From Aeromonas fluvialis (GTDB lineage Bacteria; Pseudomonadota; Gammaproteobacteria; Enterobacterales; Aeromonadaceae), in assembly GCF_000819885.1 (NCBI RefSeq), contig NZ_CDBO01000035.1, positions 27,925 to 91,924 of the forward strand: a stretch of DNA of 64,000 bases, given 5' to 3'. Positions 24,912-34,704 of the stretch are shown here, in pieces (position 1 is the stretch's first letter; the number at the start of each line of letters is the position of its first letter). The notes under the pieces are model-generated. The model saw only the letters and a program-made list of their open reading frames with translations, searched no databases and was not told the DNA's origin. The position numbers and the translations under genes were made by a program.

Positions 24912-25766
24912 TCAGTCGTGATAGTCACTGCAGGCGATCAGGGTATTTTCCATTAGGCTGGCCACCGTCATCGGGCCAACGCCACCGGGTACCGGGGTAA
25001 TGAAAGAGGCATGGCAGCGCGCCGTCTCAAACTCCACATCCCCGACCAACGAGCCATCCGCCAAGCGGTTGATGCCCACATCGATCACCAGCGCCCCGGG
25101 CTTGATCCACTCGCCCGGAATAAAGTTGGCTTTACCAACCGCGACGACCAGCAGATCGGCACGGCGTACCTGATCTTCCAGATCCCGGGTAAAGCGGTGA
25201 CAGGTCGTGGTCGTGCAGCCCGCCAGCAGCAATTCGAGGGTCATAGGACGCCCCACTATGTTGGACGCCCCCACCACGACAGCATGCAGACCGTGCGTCT
25301 TCACGCCGGTGGTCTCGATCAGCGTCATGATCCCTTTCGGAGTGCAGGGGCGCAGCGCCGGAATACGTTGGGCCAGACGGCCGACGTTATACGGGTGGAA
25401 TCCATCTACATCCTTGTCAGGCTGGATCCGCTCCAGCACCTGAGTAGTATCAAAGTGATCAGGCAACGGCAGCTGAACCAGAATGCCATCTACGTGGCTA
25501 TCCGCATTCAGCTGGTCAATCAGCGCCAGCAGCTCTTCCTGACTGGCAGTGGCACTCAGATCATAGGAGCGGGAGAGAAAACCCACCTCCTCACAGGCCC
25601 GGCGTTTGCTGCCGACATAAACCTGAGAGGCGGGATCCGCCCCCACCAGAATGACTGCCAACCCTGGAGCCCGTTTCCCTGCTGCCAACCGCTGTTGGAC
25701 TTGCGCCGCGACCTGGTTGCGAATCGTTTGCGCAACCTGTTTTCCATCTATGATTTTGGCAGACAT
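24912..25766 (-). CDS. folD: Bifunctional methylene-THF dehydrogenase/cyclohydrolase
   Basis: It interconverts 5,10-methylene-THF and 10-formyl-THF in one-carbon metabolism. The protein is 284 residues with catalytic Tyr50 and Lys54 in [10 protein letters not shown], the same numbering as E. coli. The NADP Rossmann motif is [12 protein letters not shown] and the C-terminal signature is [18 protein letters not shown]. It is divergent from the tRNA cluster. Confidence 0.97.
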   Translation of the reverse strand: MSAKIIDGKQVAQTIRNQVAAQVQQRLAAGKRAPGLAVILVGADPASQVYVGSKRRACEEVGFLSRSYDLSATASQEELLALIDQLNADSHVDGILVQLPLPDHFDTTQVLERIQPDKDVDGFHPYNVGRLAQRIPALRPCTPKGIMTLIETTGVKTHGLHAVVVGASNIVGRPMTLELLLAGCTTTTCHRFTRDLEDQVRRADLLVVAVGKANFIPGEWIKPGALVIDVGINRLADGSLVGDVEFETARCHASFITPVPGGVGPMTVASLMENTLIACSDYHD

Positions 25767-25898
25767 CGTTCTCCACTCACCATGTGTTCAACTGCCGCGC
25801 ATTGTCGCATTTTTTTAGCCGGGATGTTAGCGGCAGACGCACGCCAGACCTGTAGCGGGCAATAAGTAGACACTTGAATTTACTGGGGGAAAAAGTCA

Positions 25899-25928
25899 TT
25901 GACGCTGCCCCTTACGCTTGGCTATGAT
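25899..25928 (+). promoter_or_regulatory. Promoter of the tRNA cluster
   Basis: TTGACG and TATGAT are separated by 18 bp and followed by a GC-rich discriminator (GCCCGCCCG), typical of growth-rate-controlled, ppGpp-sensitive stable RNA promoters. It lies about 50 bp before tRNA-Pro. Confidence 0.8.
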
Positions 25929-25979
25929 GCCCGCCCGTTGCCCAGTACGACGCATGTCGATATGCTGGTCAGGGATTTT

Positions 25980-26056
<77 letters not shown>

Positions 26057-26092
26057 AGTTCATTGATTTGTTTTACGACAAATCAATACAAA

Positions 26093-26169
<77 letters not shown>

Positions 26170-26291
26170 TTAATTATGTGTTGTAAATCAAGTGGTTAGG
26201 CGTGTTAACTGGTGATTTCACCCCGTTCGCTATCCTCACCCTTGTTCGCCTTGGCAAGCCCTTGGCACACACTGATGGCAAAAGTTTCTGT

Positions 26292-26368
26292 GGTGGCTGT
26301 AGCTCAGTTGGTAGAGTCCCGGATTGTGATTCCGGTTGTCGTGGGTTCGAGCCCCATCAGCCACCCCA
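26292..26368 (+). tRNA. tRNA-His (anticodon GTG)
   Basis: A 77-nt gene including the extra 5' G (G-1) opposite C73 and an encoded CCA. Acceptor GTGGCTG pairs with CAGCCAC; anticodon loop TTGTGAT. It is close to E. coli tRNA-His. Confidence 0.97.
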
Positions 26369-26453
26369 TTTTTCGCTGTTGCGTTCTGCTCCTCCGGGGT
26401 CATAACCGTCAGCCCGTCAGCCTCGCTGACACTGTGCTATCTCGCACAACTCC

Positions 26454-26480
26454 AACCGGCCTTGTGCCGGTTTTTTGTTT
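26454..26480 (+). terminator. Terminator of the tRNA cluster
   Basis: AACCGGC CTTGT GCCGGTT followed by TTTTGTTTTT, about 85 bp after tRNA-His. Confidence 0.9.
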
Positions 26481-26519
26481 TTAACGCGATCACACCAGTG
26501 TCCCAAGGAGGCGACCTGT

Positions 26520-27752
26520 ATGTCCCTGATCAAGCCACGCAGCAACAAATCCTCTCGCCGTGCATCCCCTCCTCGCGCCAGCGCCAACCCCGCGCTCGAC
26601 CTCTTTCATCGTCACTGGCACGCCATCGAGAAGCAGCAAGCCAAAATGGACAAGTTCGCCAGCGACGGGCGTGCTATCTATGACCGTTTCTGCCACGAGA
26701 TCGAACCGCTCGAGCGCCAGCAGTGTGCCCTCATCTATCAGCTCTGCCAGCGCCTCACCACCTTCACTGCGCGCAAGAGCTTTACCCAGTGGCAGCGCGA
26801 GACCTTGCATGATTGGATCCACGAGCTGTTTAGCTACCTCGAGTCCAACCCTTTTCGCGGGGAGCTGGATCTTGAAGCCATCGCCATCGACCTGCAGGCC
26901 AACAGCAGCGCACTCATGGATGAGGAGATGATCGAGCAGCAGTGCGATTTGATGTACGCCATGTTGATGGAGGCCTGCGGCCACGCCCCCGACGACCGGG
27001 AACAGTTGCGGGCATTCGTACGCGACCCGCACCAGCTGCGCGACTACATGCTCAATGCTCGGGCCCAGGCGCACTCCGCCGACCAAGACGATGGCGACGC
27101 GGGTGAGGAAGGTGATGACGTCTCCTTTGACTGGGATCTCGAGGGGATCGATGAGGACGAGGACGAGGACAATCCCTTTGCTGATCACGCATTCGAAGAC
27201 GATGAACCGGAGCACGCCGCCGGCCAGGTCGATGCGCTGTTTGATAAATCCAGCTTAAAGCAGCTCTATCGCAAGCTGGCCATGGCCTTGCACCCCGATC
27301 GCGAGCCAGATCCGGTTAAACGTGAGGAAAAAAACCAGCTGATGGGTCAGCTTAGCCACGCCTGGGAGCATCAGGAGATGTTCACCCTCTTGCAGTTGGC
27401 ACATACCCATCTGCCTGAGTCGGAGAGCCTGCTCAGTGCCGACAATCTGGCCTACATCAATCCGCTGCTCAAACGGCGGCTGCGCGACCTCGAACGTCAG
27501 TACTATCTCGAGACGGAGCAGGGCCTGCTGGCGGTGGTGCTCAGACGGTTCAAACAACGCTCCAAGAAAAAGACCGAGGCGGCGTTTGCCGAGCATCGTG
27601 CCTATCTGGAGCAAGATATTGACGACCTCCAGCAGCATTTGGCCGAGATCCGCTCCTTGCAGACCCTCAAGCCCTATCTGTCCGCCCGCTTGAATGCGCA
27701 GCAAGACGCCTTCTGGGATGATGGCTTCGATCTGGACTCGCTGTTTCGCTGA
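26520..27752 (+). CDS. J-domain-containing protein
   Basis: A 410-residue cytoplasmic protein. The first 200 residues are helical and charged, followed by a very acidic stretch (DEDEDEDNPF region, about 215-235). A C-proximal J-domain runs about 242-300 with the essential HPD tripeptide at 258-260 (ALHPDREPD), and a long helical tail follows. The J-domain predicts stimulation of an Hsp70 (DnaK) ATPase, with an unknown client. The start at 26520 has a textbook AAGGAGG site. It lies right after the tRNA terminator and is probably core rather than island. Confidence 0.85.
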   Translation: MSLIKPRSNKSSRRASPPRASANPALDLFHRHWHAIEKQQAKMDKFASDGRAIYDRFCHEIEPLERQQCALIYQLCQRLTTFTARKSFTQWQRETLHDWIHELFSYLESNPFRGELDLEAIAIDLQANSSALMDEEMIEQQCDLMYAMLMEACGHAPDDREQLRAFVRDPHQLRDYMLNARAQAHSADQDDGDAGEEGDDVSFDWDLEGIDEDEDEDNPFADHAFEDDEPEHAAGQVDALFDKSSLKQLYRKLAMALHPDREPDPVKREEKNQLMGQLSHAWEHQEMFTLLQLAHTHLPESESLLSADNLAYINPLLKRRLRDLERQYYLETEQGLLAVVLRRFKQRSKKKTEAAFAEHRAYLEQDIDDLQQHLAEIRSLQTLKPYLSARLNAQQDAFWDDGFDLDSLFR

Positions 27753-27984
27753 CAGTTTCGCTGACTTAACACCGGTTGTGGTCAGGGACCGCCATGGGCC
27801 TTGACCACATCCCGCCGACAAGAGCCCGTAGTTAGGATGTGACCGCGCTGGCAACACGCCCCACCCCGCTTTGTGATCACCTCCGCAATCTCATCATTTT
27901 TTACCCATCCTCCCCGTCGAACGACTAGCCAAATTCGCTTGGCTCCCTAATGTAGGGGCTATCTGCCTCACGCTGATTGGACGC

Positions 27985-28569
27985 ATGCATTTATCAACCC
28001 AGTATGATGCCTTTACCCTGCACCCCATGCTCGCCCGCTTTGCGACGCTGGCGAGCTCATACCCGCTGCATGACGCCCTGCGACGTCCCTCGCCGTTGAC
28101 CCGGATCGCCAGCCTGACCCCGCTGCTGGTCAGCGAGCGATGCAAACGCCCCGATCAGCGCGGCCATCAGATCACCCTGCTCGGCCCGTTGTTGCCGCTA
28201 TTGTGGTGGCCTGCGCTCGATCAGCCCCCCGCCGGCTTGCCACTGACCCAGGTCACGTTAACTGATGACAAACTAGAGGCCATGCTGTGCGCCGAACTGC
28301 TGCGCTATATGCAGTTATCCCCCGACGGGACGGTGCCTGAGTGGGGACGCCGCGTCCTCAACCAGGCGCTGGATCAGGCCGCCCGCCAGCGGCTGTTCGG
28401 TCAGACCAGCAAGCTGTCGCAACAGGATGTTGCCGATTGGCTGGGGTTGAGCCGTGCTCAACTGGCCCATCAGGCCAGGCACCTGACGCAGGGCCGTGTC
28501 CACCGGGAAGACCCCGTGGCAGAGCCGGCTTTTTTCAGCCAGTGGCAAGCGGCACAGTGTGATCATTGA
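27985..28569 (+). CDS. First gene of recombinase trio, HTH-like small protein
   Basis: A 194-residue protein of no recognised family. Its C-terminal part (KLSQQDVADWLGLSRAQLAH, about 153-172) reads as a helix-turn-helix, so DNA binding is plausible. It overlaps the next gene by about 11 bp and is the first of three tightly overlapping genes, so it likely serves the same mobile element. Its place resembles the small third protein of Tn554-like (TnpC) or Gamma-Mobile-Trio elements, but I cannot confirm homology. Confidence 0.7.
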   Translation: MHLSTQYDAFTLHPMLARFATLASSYPLHDALRRPSPLTRIASLTPLLVSERCKRPDQRGHQITLLGPLLPLLWWPALDQPPAGLPLTQVTLTDDKLEAMLCAELLRYMQLSPDGTVPEWGRRVLNQALDQAARQRLFGQTSKLSQQDVADWLGLSRAQLAHQARHLTQGRVHREDPVAEPAFFSQWQAAQCDH

Positions 28570-30952
28570 TCCGGCGCCCCTTGATCCTGCCGAACGGGTC
28601 TGGCAGCTGCTATTTCCGGTCGCGTTGACCCGCGACCATTCACTGATCGCTCATAAGCTGTGCCAGGCAATTGCCGAAGATATCGACCTGGGCCGCGAGT
28701 TTGATCAGCTGCTGGCAGCGGATCGGCAGTGGCTGACGCAGCGGCTCGATGCCATGGCACAGTCAGTGCAGCCGGATGCGATGCAACCACCGTGCTCGTT
28801 AACACAGCAAGACAGTGCGGCACGGGCCCTGCGTGGTCAGCTCAAACAGCAAAAAACCCTCAGTAAATATTATTTTGTCGATTGTGTGCTGGCCGAGTTG
28901 CAGCACGGGGTGACCCTCAATGCGACGCTGTTTGCCCTCTTCAAAAAGCTGACCTTGCTGGCGGCGATCACCCTCACTCGCCTGAATCTGAGCGAGCAGA
29001 TCCGGGAAGATGGGTCCATCGATGCGGCCCTGCGCAATGTCCGTCTGGCGGCCGATCAGCGCCGCGGCTCGCTGCTGGTGTTTCTGTCCAAGCTCGATCT
29101 CACCTTGCCACTCGACACCCTGATCACGGCGATCGAGGATCAACGCCCCGAATTTGCCAACAACAAGACCCTGACCGGTCAGGTCGATACCCTGCTGCGG
29201 GTACTTGAGCGGCTGGTCGAGCAGCGCGTCAAGCAGCAACGGGGGGGCGGTGCCCACCGTGAGCATGCCAATCAAAAACTGGAGTTCAGTCCACTGACCC
29301 TGGCCGAGGATCAGGTGCAGATCTCCCGCATCAGTGCCCTGCTCACCCATCAGGGACGGCGCGGGCTCAGCGACGGGGAGCTGGAAATTCAGCGCGATAG
29401 GCCAACCGATCAAGAGACTTGGCTCATCACCCAGCAAGGCGATGACCTCGAAGCGGTCCCCCCCTTGATGGATTGGCAGGCTCGCGCCCAGCAGAGTCAG
29501 TCGGTGGCCTTGAGCATGTCGCTGCGCGCGCAGTTACTGCCCTGTGATCCGGGCTGCGCGCAGGCGCGTGATATCACCACCCTGGTCAAGGCACTGTGCA
29601 AAGGAGCGGCGCATCAACCCGCCATGCTGGCACTGCTGGCGATGCTGGTGTTGGGGCTCGATTGGCCAGCGCTTGGCCAGTTACCGGTGTGGACCCGGGG
29701 GCCTGCCAAGTGGCCTGGCCCCGGACGTGCCTTTGGCAAGGATGAGGAGCACTTCAATGACAACGGGATCTGGTGCCTGGAAACGCACTTTGCGCTGCAG
29801 CGTTGGCATCAGGTGGCCAACAGTCAGGTGCACCGGGGCTTGAACGCCTTGCTGCCCAAGGTGCATTTTTACCTGTTATTGCCGCTCCCAGAGCAGCTGC
29901 GCCCCTTGATTGTCGATGATCGGTGGCAGCCGGTGACCCGCCAGATGCTGCAGCAGACGCTTGGCGAATTGTGTCAGCGCTACCGCCTCACCCTGACCCT
30001 GGCCCAGCTCAGCCGTTACCTGGCTCAGTGGCTCAAACGCCATCAGGTGGATGAGGCGATCAGCGGTCTGCTGCGCGGGAAAACCGCCCAGCAATGCGCG
30101 CCGCTGGCCTACAGCCACCTCCAGCATGAGGCGGTGCTCAGGGTGTGGCACAGCTATCTGGCCCAGCTGGGCTGTGCCACCGACGCCACCCCGGCACCGG
30201 ACACCGCAATCGGCAGTCGGCTCTATCCCGACAGTGCGACACTGCGCACCTTGCTGGCCCCCTATCAGCACTATCTCAGCCAGCCTGAGATAGTCGCCCT
30301 GCGCCGCCAGTATGACCCGCGTTATCACAACCTGCTGGTGCGCCACACCTTGCTGATCCTCAATCTGGCCACCGGGGCCCGCCCGGTGACCGACATGTAT
30401 GGTGAGCGTCGCAGTTATGATCCGCGGCTCGCCGTGATGCTGCTGACCGACAAAGAAGCCCGCGACTGCAGTGCGGCCCGGCTGGTGCCATTGCCCCCGC
30501 TGGCGCTGGCGCAATTACAGGCGCTCGATGATCACCTGGCCCAGCTGGCGATGAGCCGTGCACCGGGCTTGCAGGCTGCCGCCACTGCGGCGCAGGCCGC
30601 ACGGGATAATCAGCGCCCCATGCTGTTTTGGCTTGAACGTGACGACAGCACCGACAGCACCATCCCCTGGCAGGTCGCCCCCATCACGGTGCAGTCGATG
30701 TGCGATCACTTCGACACACTCTTACCCCTGCCCGCCAACTGGCACCGCCACGCCCTGCGCTCAGAGCTGCTGGCACGCGCGCAGCCTACCCATCTGATCA
30801 ACGCCATGCTCGGTCATGAGGAGATGGGACAGGAGTTTGGCCATCCCTTCAGTGGCGCCTCTTTGCAAAGCCTGCGGACACTGGCGCCGCTGATCCAGAC
30901 GTGGCTGGAGGCACTCGGCTTGACCGCCCTGGCGGGCTGGGGCTGCCGATGA
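28559..30952 (+). CDS. Tyrosine recombinase-like protein lacking the tyrosine
   Basis: About 798 residues from the GTG at 28559; a GTG at 28496 would add 21 residues but overlaps the previous gene by 74 bp. The C-terminal 200 residues follow the phage-integrase catalytic fold: Arg608 in LATGARPVTDMY, a Lys in LLTDKEARD, His731-x-x-Arg734 in NWHRHALRSEL and His753 in AMLGHEEMG. About ten residues after His753, where the nucleophilic Tyr should be, the sequence is QEFGHPFSG. It is thus probably a non-cleaving partner of the downstream recombinase. The stop overlaps the next start (ATGA). Confidence 0.75.
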   Translation: MIIDPAPLDPAERVWQLLFPVALTRDHSLIAHKLCQAIAEDIDLGREFDQLLAADRQWLTQRLDAMAQSVQPDAMQPPCSLTQQDSAARALRGQLKQQKTLSKYYFVDCVLAELQHGVTLNATLFALFKKLTLLAAITLTRLNLSEQIREDGSIDAALRNVRLAADQRRGSLLVFLSKLDLTLPLDTLITAIEDQRPEFANNKTLTGQVDTLLRVLERLVEQRVKQQRGGGAHREHANQKLEFSPLTLAEDQVQISRISALLTHQGRRGLSDGELEIQRDRPTDQETWLITQQGDDLEAVPPLMDWQARAQQSQSVALSMSLRAQLLPCDPGCAQARDITTLVKALCKGAAHQPAMLALLAMLVLGLDWPALGQLPVWTRGPAKWPGPGRAFGKDEEHFNDNGIWCLETHFALQRWHQVANSQVHRGLNALLPKVHFYLLLPLPEQLRPLIVDDRWQPVTRQMLQQTLGELCQRYRLTLTLAQLSRYLAQWLKRHQVDEAISGLLRGKTAQQCAPLAYSHLQHEAVLRVWHSYLAQLGCATDATPAPDTAIGSRLYPDSATLRTLLAPYQHYLSQPEIVALRRQYDPRYHNLLVRHTLLILNLATGARPVTDMYGERRSYDPRLAVMLLTDKEARDCSAARLVPLPPLALAQLQALDDHLAQLAMSRAPGLQAAATAAQAARDNQRPMLFWLERDDSTDSTIPWQVAPITVQSMCDHFDTLLPLPANWHRHALRSELLARAQPTHLINAMLGHEEMGQEFGHPFSGASLQSLRTLAPLIQTWLEALGLTALAGWGCR

Positions 30953-33900
30953 ATGGGCCACAGACCCTAAACGGCAATCCCCTGTGGGAGGCTCGGGAAC
31001 GGCTGCGCAAGGCAACCGAGGACGCCCCCCGCCACGGCCATCAGGCCCGCAGCAAGAGACGACGGTTAGCGCAGCAACAGATCGAACGGATCGCCCTCAC
31101 GGCGCTGGAAAAATACCTGCCCAAGCTATTTCATCCCACCCCGGAGGTGGGTCAATTCAGCATCCTGTGGCCCCATTTTATCGAGGGGCTGGGGCTGGCC
31201 TGCCGCAGCGAGGCGCACTATCGGGCCGCGCTGATGGTGGTGGTGAAACTGCTCCATCTGGGCAATACCCGCCAGTGCTGGTCGCTGCCCCTGCCCACCT
31301 TGCCAGTGACGGTGCAGCGCCGACCGCAACGCCAGAGCGAAAGTTGGCTACAACACGGCAGCGCAGTCCTGGCCGCCCAGCAACAGTGGCTGACACGCAT
31401 CGACCAACGTAACACTCCCGATAGCGAGCAGTTGCTGGTCGATATTGTGCAAAGTGCCGCCATGCACAGCGGGCTCAACAGTGCGGCCCGCCTTTATCAG
31501 CTGGCCCTGGCGGTCAACCAGCGCACGCCACTTTGGCACAATGGCCAGCAGCTGTGGCTGGCGTTCAGTGACCGCGGGCGCCCTCATCCCACCAACGCCA
31601 CAACAGGCCATGAGCCTTGCTGTGAATGGCGCTTTTTCCCGGCGCTGCCGACCCTGGGGCTGCTCTGGCGCTGGTATCGGGGCCAGCATCAGTGTGCCTT
31701 GCCCGCTGATCTGGCTGGCTTTGACCTCTGGCTGCGACCCCGGCTGGCCCACCCCCTGCCCTCCCTCGATAAGCTGGCGCGCTTTGGCACCCTCGTCGCC
31801 GAGTGCCAACCGGGGGTGGCCTGGCCGCAGATCCTGGTGGGGGTGGCCAACGGCAGCCTGAGTGCCACCAGCCTGCCCCACGCCAGCTGGCAGGCCCTGC
31901 ATCAGAGCCACTTGCCCTCGGTCAGCGACCTCTGCCAGCTGCCCCTGACTGCGCCGGCAGATCCGGATGAGCTGGCCACCCCCGCCTCACAACGGCAACG
32001 GGGGCGCCATTTTTCGCCCTTTTTGGAGTCCCTGCGCCGCGCCCTGGCCGAACGCGCCAGCGCGACCACCAAGATGACCGCCTCCGCCAGCCTGCAGGCG
32101 GTGCGCGCCATCGACACCCGGGCGCTGGGGTTGGCGGAGCTGATCCTGCATGGCTGGTGCTGCCATGCCCTTGAACATCGCCGCAACAAGCCTTCCAGCC
32201 TGCGTACCTACCTCGCCAATGGCGGGGTACAGTGGCTGACCCGCTGCCATGGTCACGACATTGGCCAGTGGTCGGGCGAGACCTGGCTGGCTCACTATCA
32301 CGCCCTGCTGGAGGAGTATCGTAACCCGGCCATTACCCCGGGTCAGTTCGATCACCCCACCCCGGATGGCCCCCCTGCGACCGACTCGCCAGCGACCTTA
32401 ACCCGGCATGCCAGCTATGTCGCCGAGCGGTTAACCCAGTTGCATCAATACGGGGTCAGGCACCATGGTCTGGCGCCCCTGCCCGAGAGCCTGCTCGATG
32501 GGGTACGCAGTCACCCCCATGTGCGCGCCGGGTTGATCAGCGAACCGCTATTTAACACCCTGCTGCAGGCATTGGCCGCCCACCCCGGCCTCAATGACCG
32601 CCTGAGAGAACAGCTGATCATGATCACCCTGCTGGCCGGGCGCGCCGGGCTGCGGCTGTCGGAGCTGATCAAACTGCGGGTGCAGGATATCGATGATCAC
32701 CCCGAGGGCTGGCTGCGAGTCCGCAATACCCCGCTCGATGATGGCAAGAGCCCCAGTGCCCGGCGCAATATTCCGATCAGCGTGCTGCTTACCCAGAGTG
32801 AAGCGGCGCGACTGCAGCAATATGTGCATCAAATGCACAACCGCTATGCCAAGGCGCCGCAAGCCCTGCTGTTTGCCAGCCACGAGGGCAGCCAGATCCC
32901 GCTCACCCCCTCACAGATCACCACCCCGATCATCACCCTGCTGCGTGCCTGCGGCGGCCACAACCTGGTGTTTCACCATTTGCGCCACAGCGCATTAGGC
33001 AAGCTGCAGCTGGCGCTGCATCACCATGAACTGGCGCTGCATCATCACCCGGTCGGCTTATGGCCTAATGTGCTGCCGTGGGACGCTGCCCAGTGCCGGG
33101 CCATTGTGACCGCCATCACCGCAGACCACGCCCCAAGCAGTTATTGGGCACTGGCGCAATGTGCCGGTCACCTGGGACCAGACACCACCCTGCACAGCTA
33201 CCTGCACCTGTGCGACTGGATCAGCGCGGGCTGCTTGCAGCAGGCCGAGTTTGACTGGACACCCACCCAGCGCCGCTACTTCACCGGGCTGAGCGATAAC
33301 CAGTTACGCGAAAGCGGGCTCGGGCAAGGGTCGCTCAGCTACCCTCGCTGCTGGCCACTGCTGCAACACAAGATGCGTCGCCACCTCCACCTGCTGGCCG
33401 TGCAGCACAGCGAGATCTCGCCGCTGCCGCCCCCACCCAAACGCAAGATCGACTTTTTTGTCATCGTCGATGCACTGCGCCAGGTGGAGCAAGGCAAAAA
33501 CCTGCAAAGCCTGCTGGCTGGCTATGACCTGTCGCCCGCCCAGATCAGCGAATGGCTGGGCAAAGCCCGGGCGCTGGGGCAACTGCGCACCCGCCGCCAG
33601 CGCTCCCGGCTGCTGGCCGAGCATCGCAAACGACCGGTGCTGCCCGGCGCCCCTCGCAGCCATGCAGAGCAGCAAGCATTAACCAAACTGGTCAGTGCGG
33701 CGCGCCGCCTCTATCGCCGTGAACCCGTGGCATTAAGCCACTGGTTGCGCTACCTGCTGCTGCACACCACCACCAGCAAACATGGGATCCACTTCAGTGA
33801 CCCCGCTCAATTGCAGCCGTTTATTGCCACCACCTGTCGGCTGCTGCCCGCCCAGCGGCTGGAGGTCACCCTGCACGTCAAACCGGCCGATCTCGCCACC

Positions 33901-34182
33901 TGGCAACGAGGGCTACCCAAAGGCATCACCCAGCACCAGCCAACCGGTACACCCCAGCAGCGCAACCGCGCCATATTGCGGGTACGGCACCCGGATGAAC
34001 ACGGCATCCTCACCAGACAGCAGGCCAAATCAGGCCCGGGGGCCCGCTTTGAGCACTACAGCAGCCCGGTGCTGATCCTGCTCGCCTACGTCATCAGTTT
34101 ACAGTTGTTTACCCAGGAGGAGATTGAGGGGTGGGGCAAGGATGACACCCGCGATCAGCGCGGTCAGAAAGACGCGCGATAG
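30949..34182 (+). CDS. Large tyrosine recombinase/integrase
   Basis: From the ATG at 30949 the protein is 1077 residues. The catalytic domain (about 520-765) is complete: Arg569 in AGRAGLRLSELIKL, His676-x-x-Arg679 in FHHLRHSALGK, His741 in CAGHLGPDTTLHSYLHL and Tyr751. Roughly 300 further residues follow, including a possible HTH (LLAGYDLSPAQISEWLGKA). The usual integrase is about 400 residues, so this is a much enlarged form. It is coupled to the upstream gene by ATGA. The expected role is integration and excision of the island. Confidence 0.85.
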   Translation: MNGPQTLNGNPLWEARERLRKATEDAPRHGHQARSKRRRLAQQQIERIALTALEKYLPKLFHPTPEVGQFSILWPHFIEGLGLACRSEAHYRAALMVVVKLLHLGNTRQCWSLPLPTLPVTVQRRPQRQSESWLQHGSAVLAAQQQWLTRIDQRNTPDSEQLLVDIVQSAAMHSGLNSAARLYQLALAVNQRTPLWHNGQQLWLAFSDRGRPHPTNATTGHEPCCEWRFFPALPTLGLLWRWYRGQHQCALPADLAGFDLWLRPRLAHPLPSLDKLARFGTLVAECQPGVAWPQILVGVANGSLSATSLPHASWQALHQSHLPSVSDLCQLPLTAPADPDELATPASQRQRGRHFSPFLESLRRALAERASATTKMTASASLQAVRAIDTRALGLAELILHGWCCHALEHRRNKPSSLRTYLANGGVQWLTRCHGHDIGQWSGETWLAHYHALLEEYRNPAITPGQFDHPTPDGPPATDSPATLTRHASYVAERLTQLHQYGVRHHGLAPLPESLLDGVRSHPHVRAGLISEPLFNTLLQALAAHPGLNDRLREQLIMITLLAGRAGLRLSELIKLRVQDIDDHPEGWLRVRNTPLDDGKSPSARRNIPISVLLTQSEAARLQQYVHQMHNRYAKAPQALLFASHEGSQIPLTPSQITTPIITLLRACGGHNLVFHHLRHSALGKLQLALHHHELALHHHPVGLWPNVLPWDAAQCRAIVTAITADHAPSSYWALAQCAGHLGPDTTLHSYLHLCDWISAGCLQQAEFDWTPTQRRYFTGLSDNQLRESGLGQGSLSYPRCWPLLQHKMRRHLHLLAVQHSEISPLPPPPKRKIDFFVIVDALRQVEQGKNLQSLLAGYDLSPAQISEWLGKARALGQLRTRRQRSRLLAEHRKRPVLPGAPRSHAEQQALTKLVSAARRLYRREPVALSHWLRYLLLHTTTSKHGIHFSDPAQLQPFIATTCRLLPAQRLEVTLHVKPADLATWQRGLPKGITQHQPTGTPQQRNRAILRVRHPDEHGILTRQQAKSGPGARFEHYSSPVLILLAYVISLQLFTQEEIEGWGKDDTRDQRGQKDAR

Positions 34183-34187
34183 GTTTA

Positions 34188-34640
34188 TGGATGCCAAAAA
34201 TCAGGGGAAGCAGCAAGATCAGACTGACTGGTTATTTGCCTCGATCCAGACCTTAGGCAAGCGTCACCATTTACGGCGTTTGCGCCGGATCATTTCGATT
34301 ACATCGTAGTCGATGAGTTTCATCATGCCGCTGCGGATACCTCTCGGCGACTACTGGATCACTTCCAACCCCGCTTCTTGCTGGGTTTGACCGCCTCGCC
34401 GGAGCGCACCGATCATGCTGATATTCTCTCTCTGTGTGATAACAATCAGGTTTTTGCATGCCACTTTGCCGAGGCCATCGAACAACATTTTTAGTCCCGC
34501 GGCCTATCACTGCATCCTTGATGACACCATCGACTATACCGCCTTGCCGTGGCGCACGAACTGGCTTGGCTATTAGAGCACTCCTTTCAGCTTCGTTTGA
34601 CTGGCTCACCGATGATGGCCATGCATCCGAGTAGGATTAT
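34188..34640 (+). pseudogene. Frameshifted SF2 (DEAD/DEAH) helicase relic
   Basis: Three frames must be joined to follow one helicase. The first gives DWLFASIQTLGKRHHL. A +1 shift gives FAPDHFDYIVVDEFHHAAAD (Walker B, DEFHH) and FLLGLTASPERTDHAD (motif III region). A further shift gives YHCILDDTIDYTALPWR. These are typical of long helicase-nuclease proteins of defence islands (DUF3427/PLD-linked type). Both the 5' and 3' parts are missing. It lies between the recombinase trio and the beta-CASP gene. Confidence 0.8.
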
Positions 34641-34704
34641 TTAGTTACCATTTTTACCCCGAGCCATGGCCAATATTTTACTCACTGCGTGAATGATGTG
34701 GTCT

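Noticed and set aside
26292..26368. tRNA-His as the island attachment site
   Set aside because: A J-domain gene and more than 1.5 kb separate it from the recombinase trio, and I could not find a second copy of the tRNA 3' end in the window.
26202..26484. Small open frames running through tRNA-His
   Set aside because: They coincide with the tRNA gene and its flanks and have no ribosome site.
27753..27984. Attachment site between the J-domain gene and the trio
   Set aside because: The boundary is likely here, but no direct repeat partner could be identified by eye.
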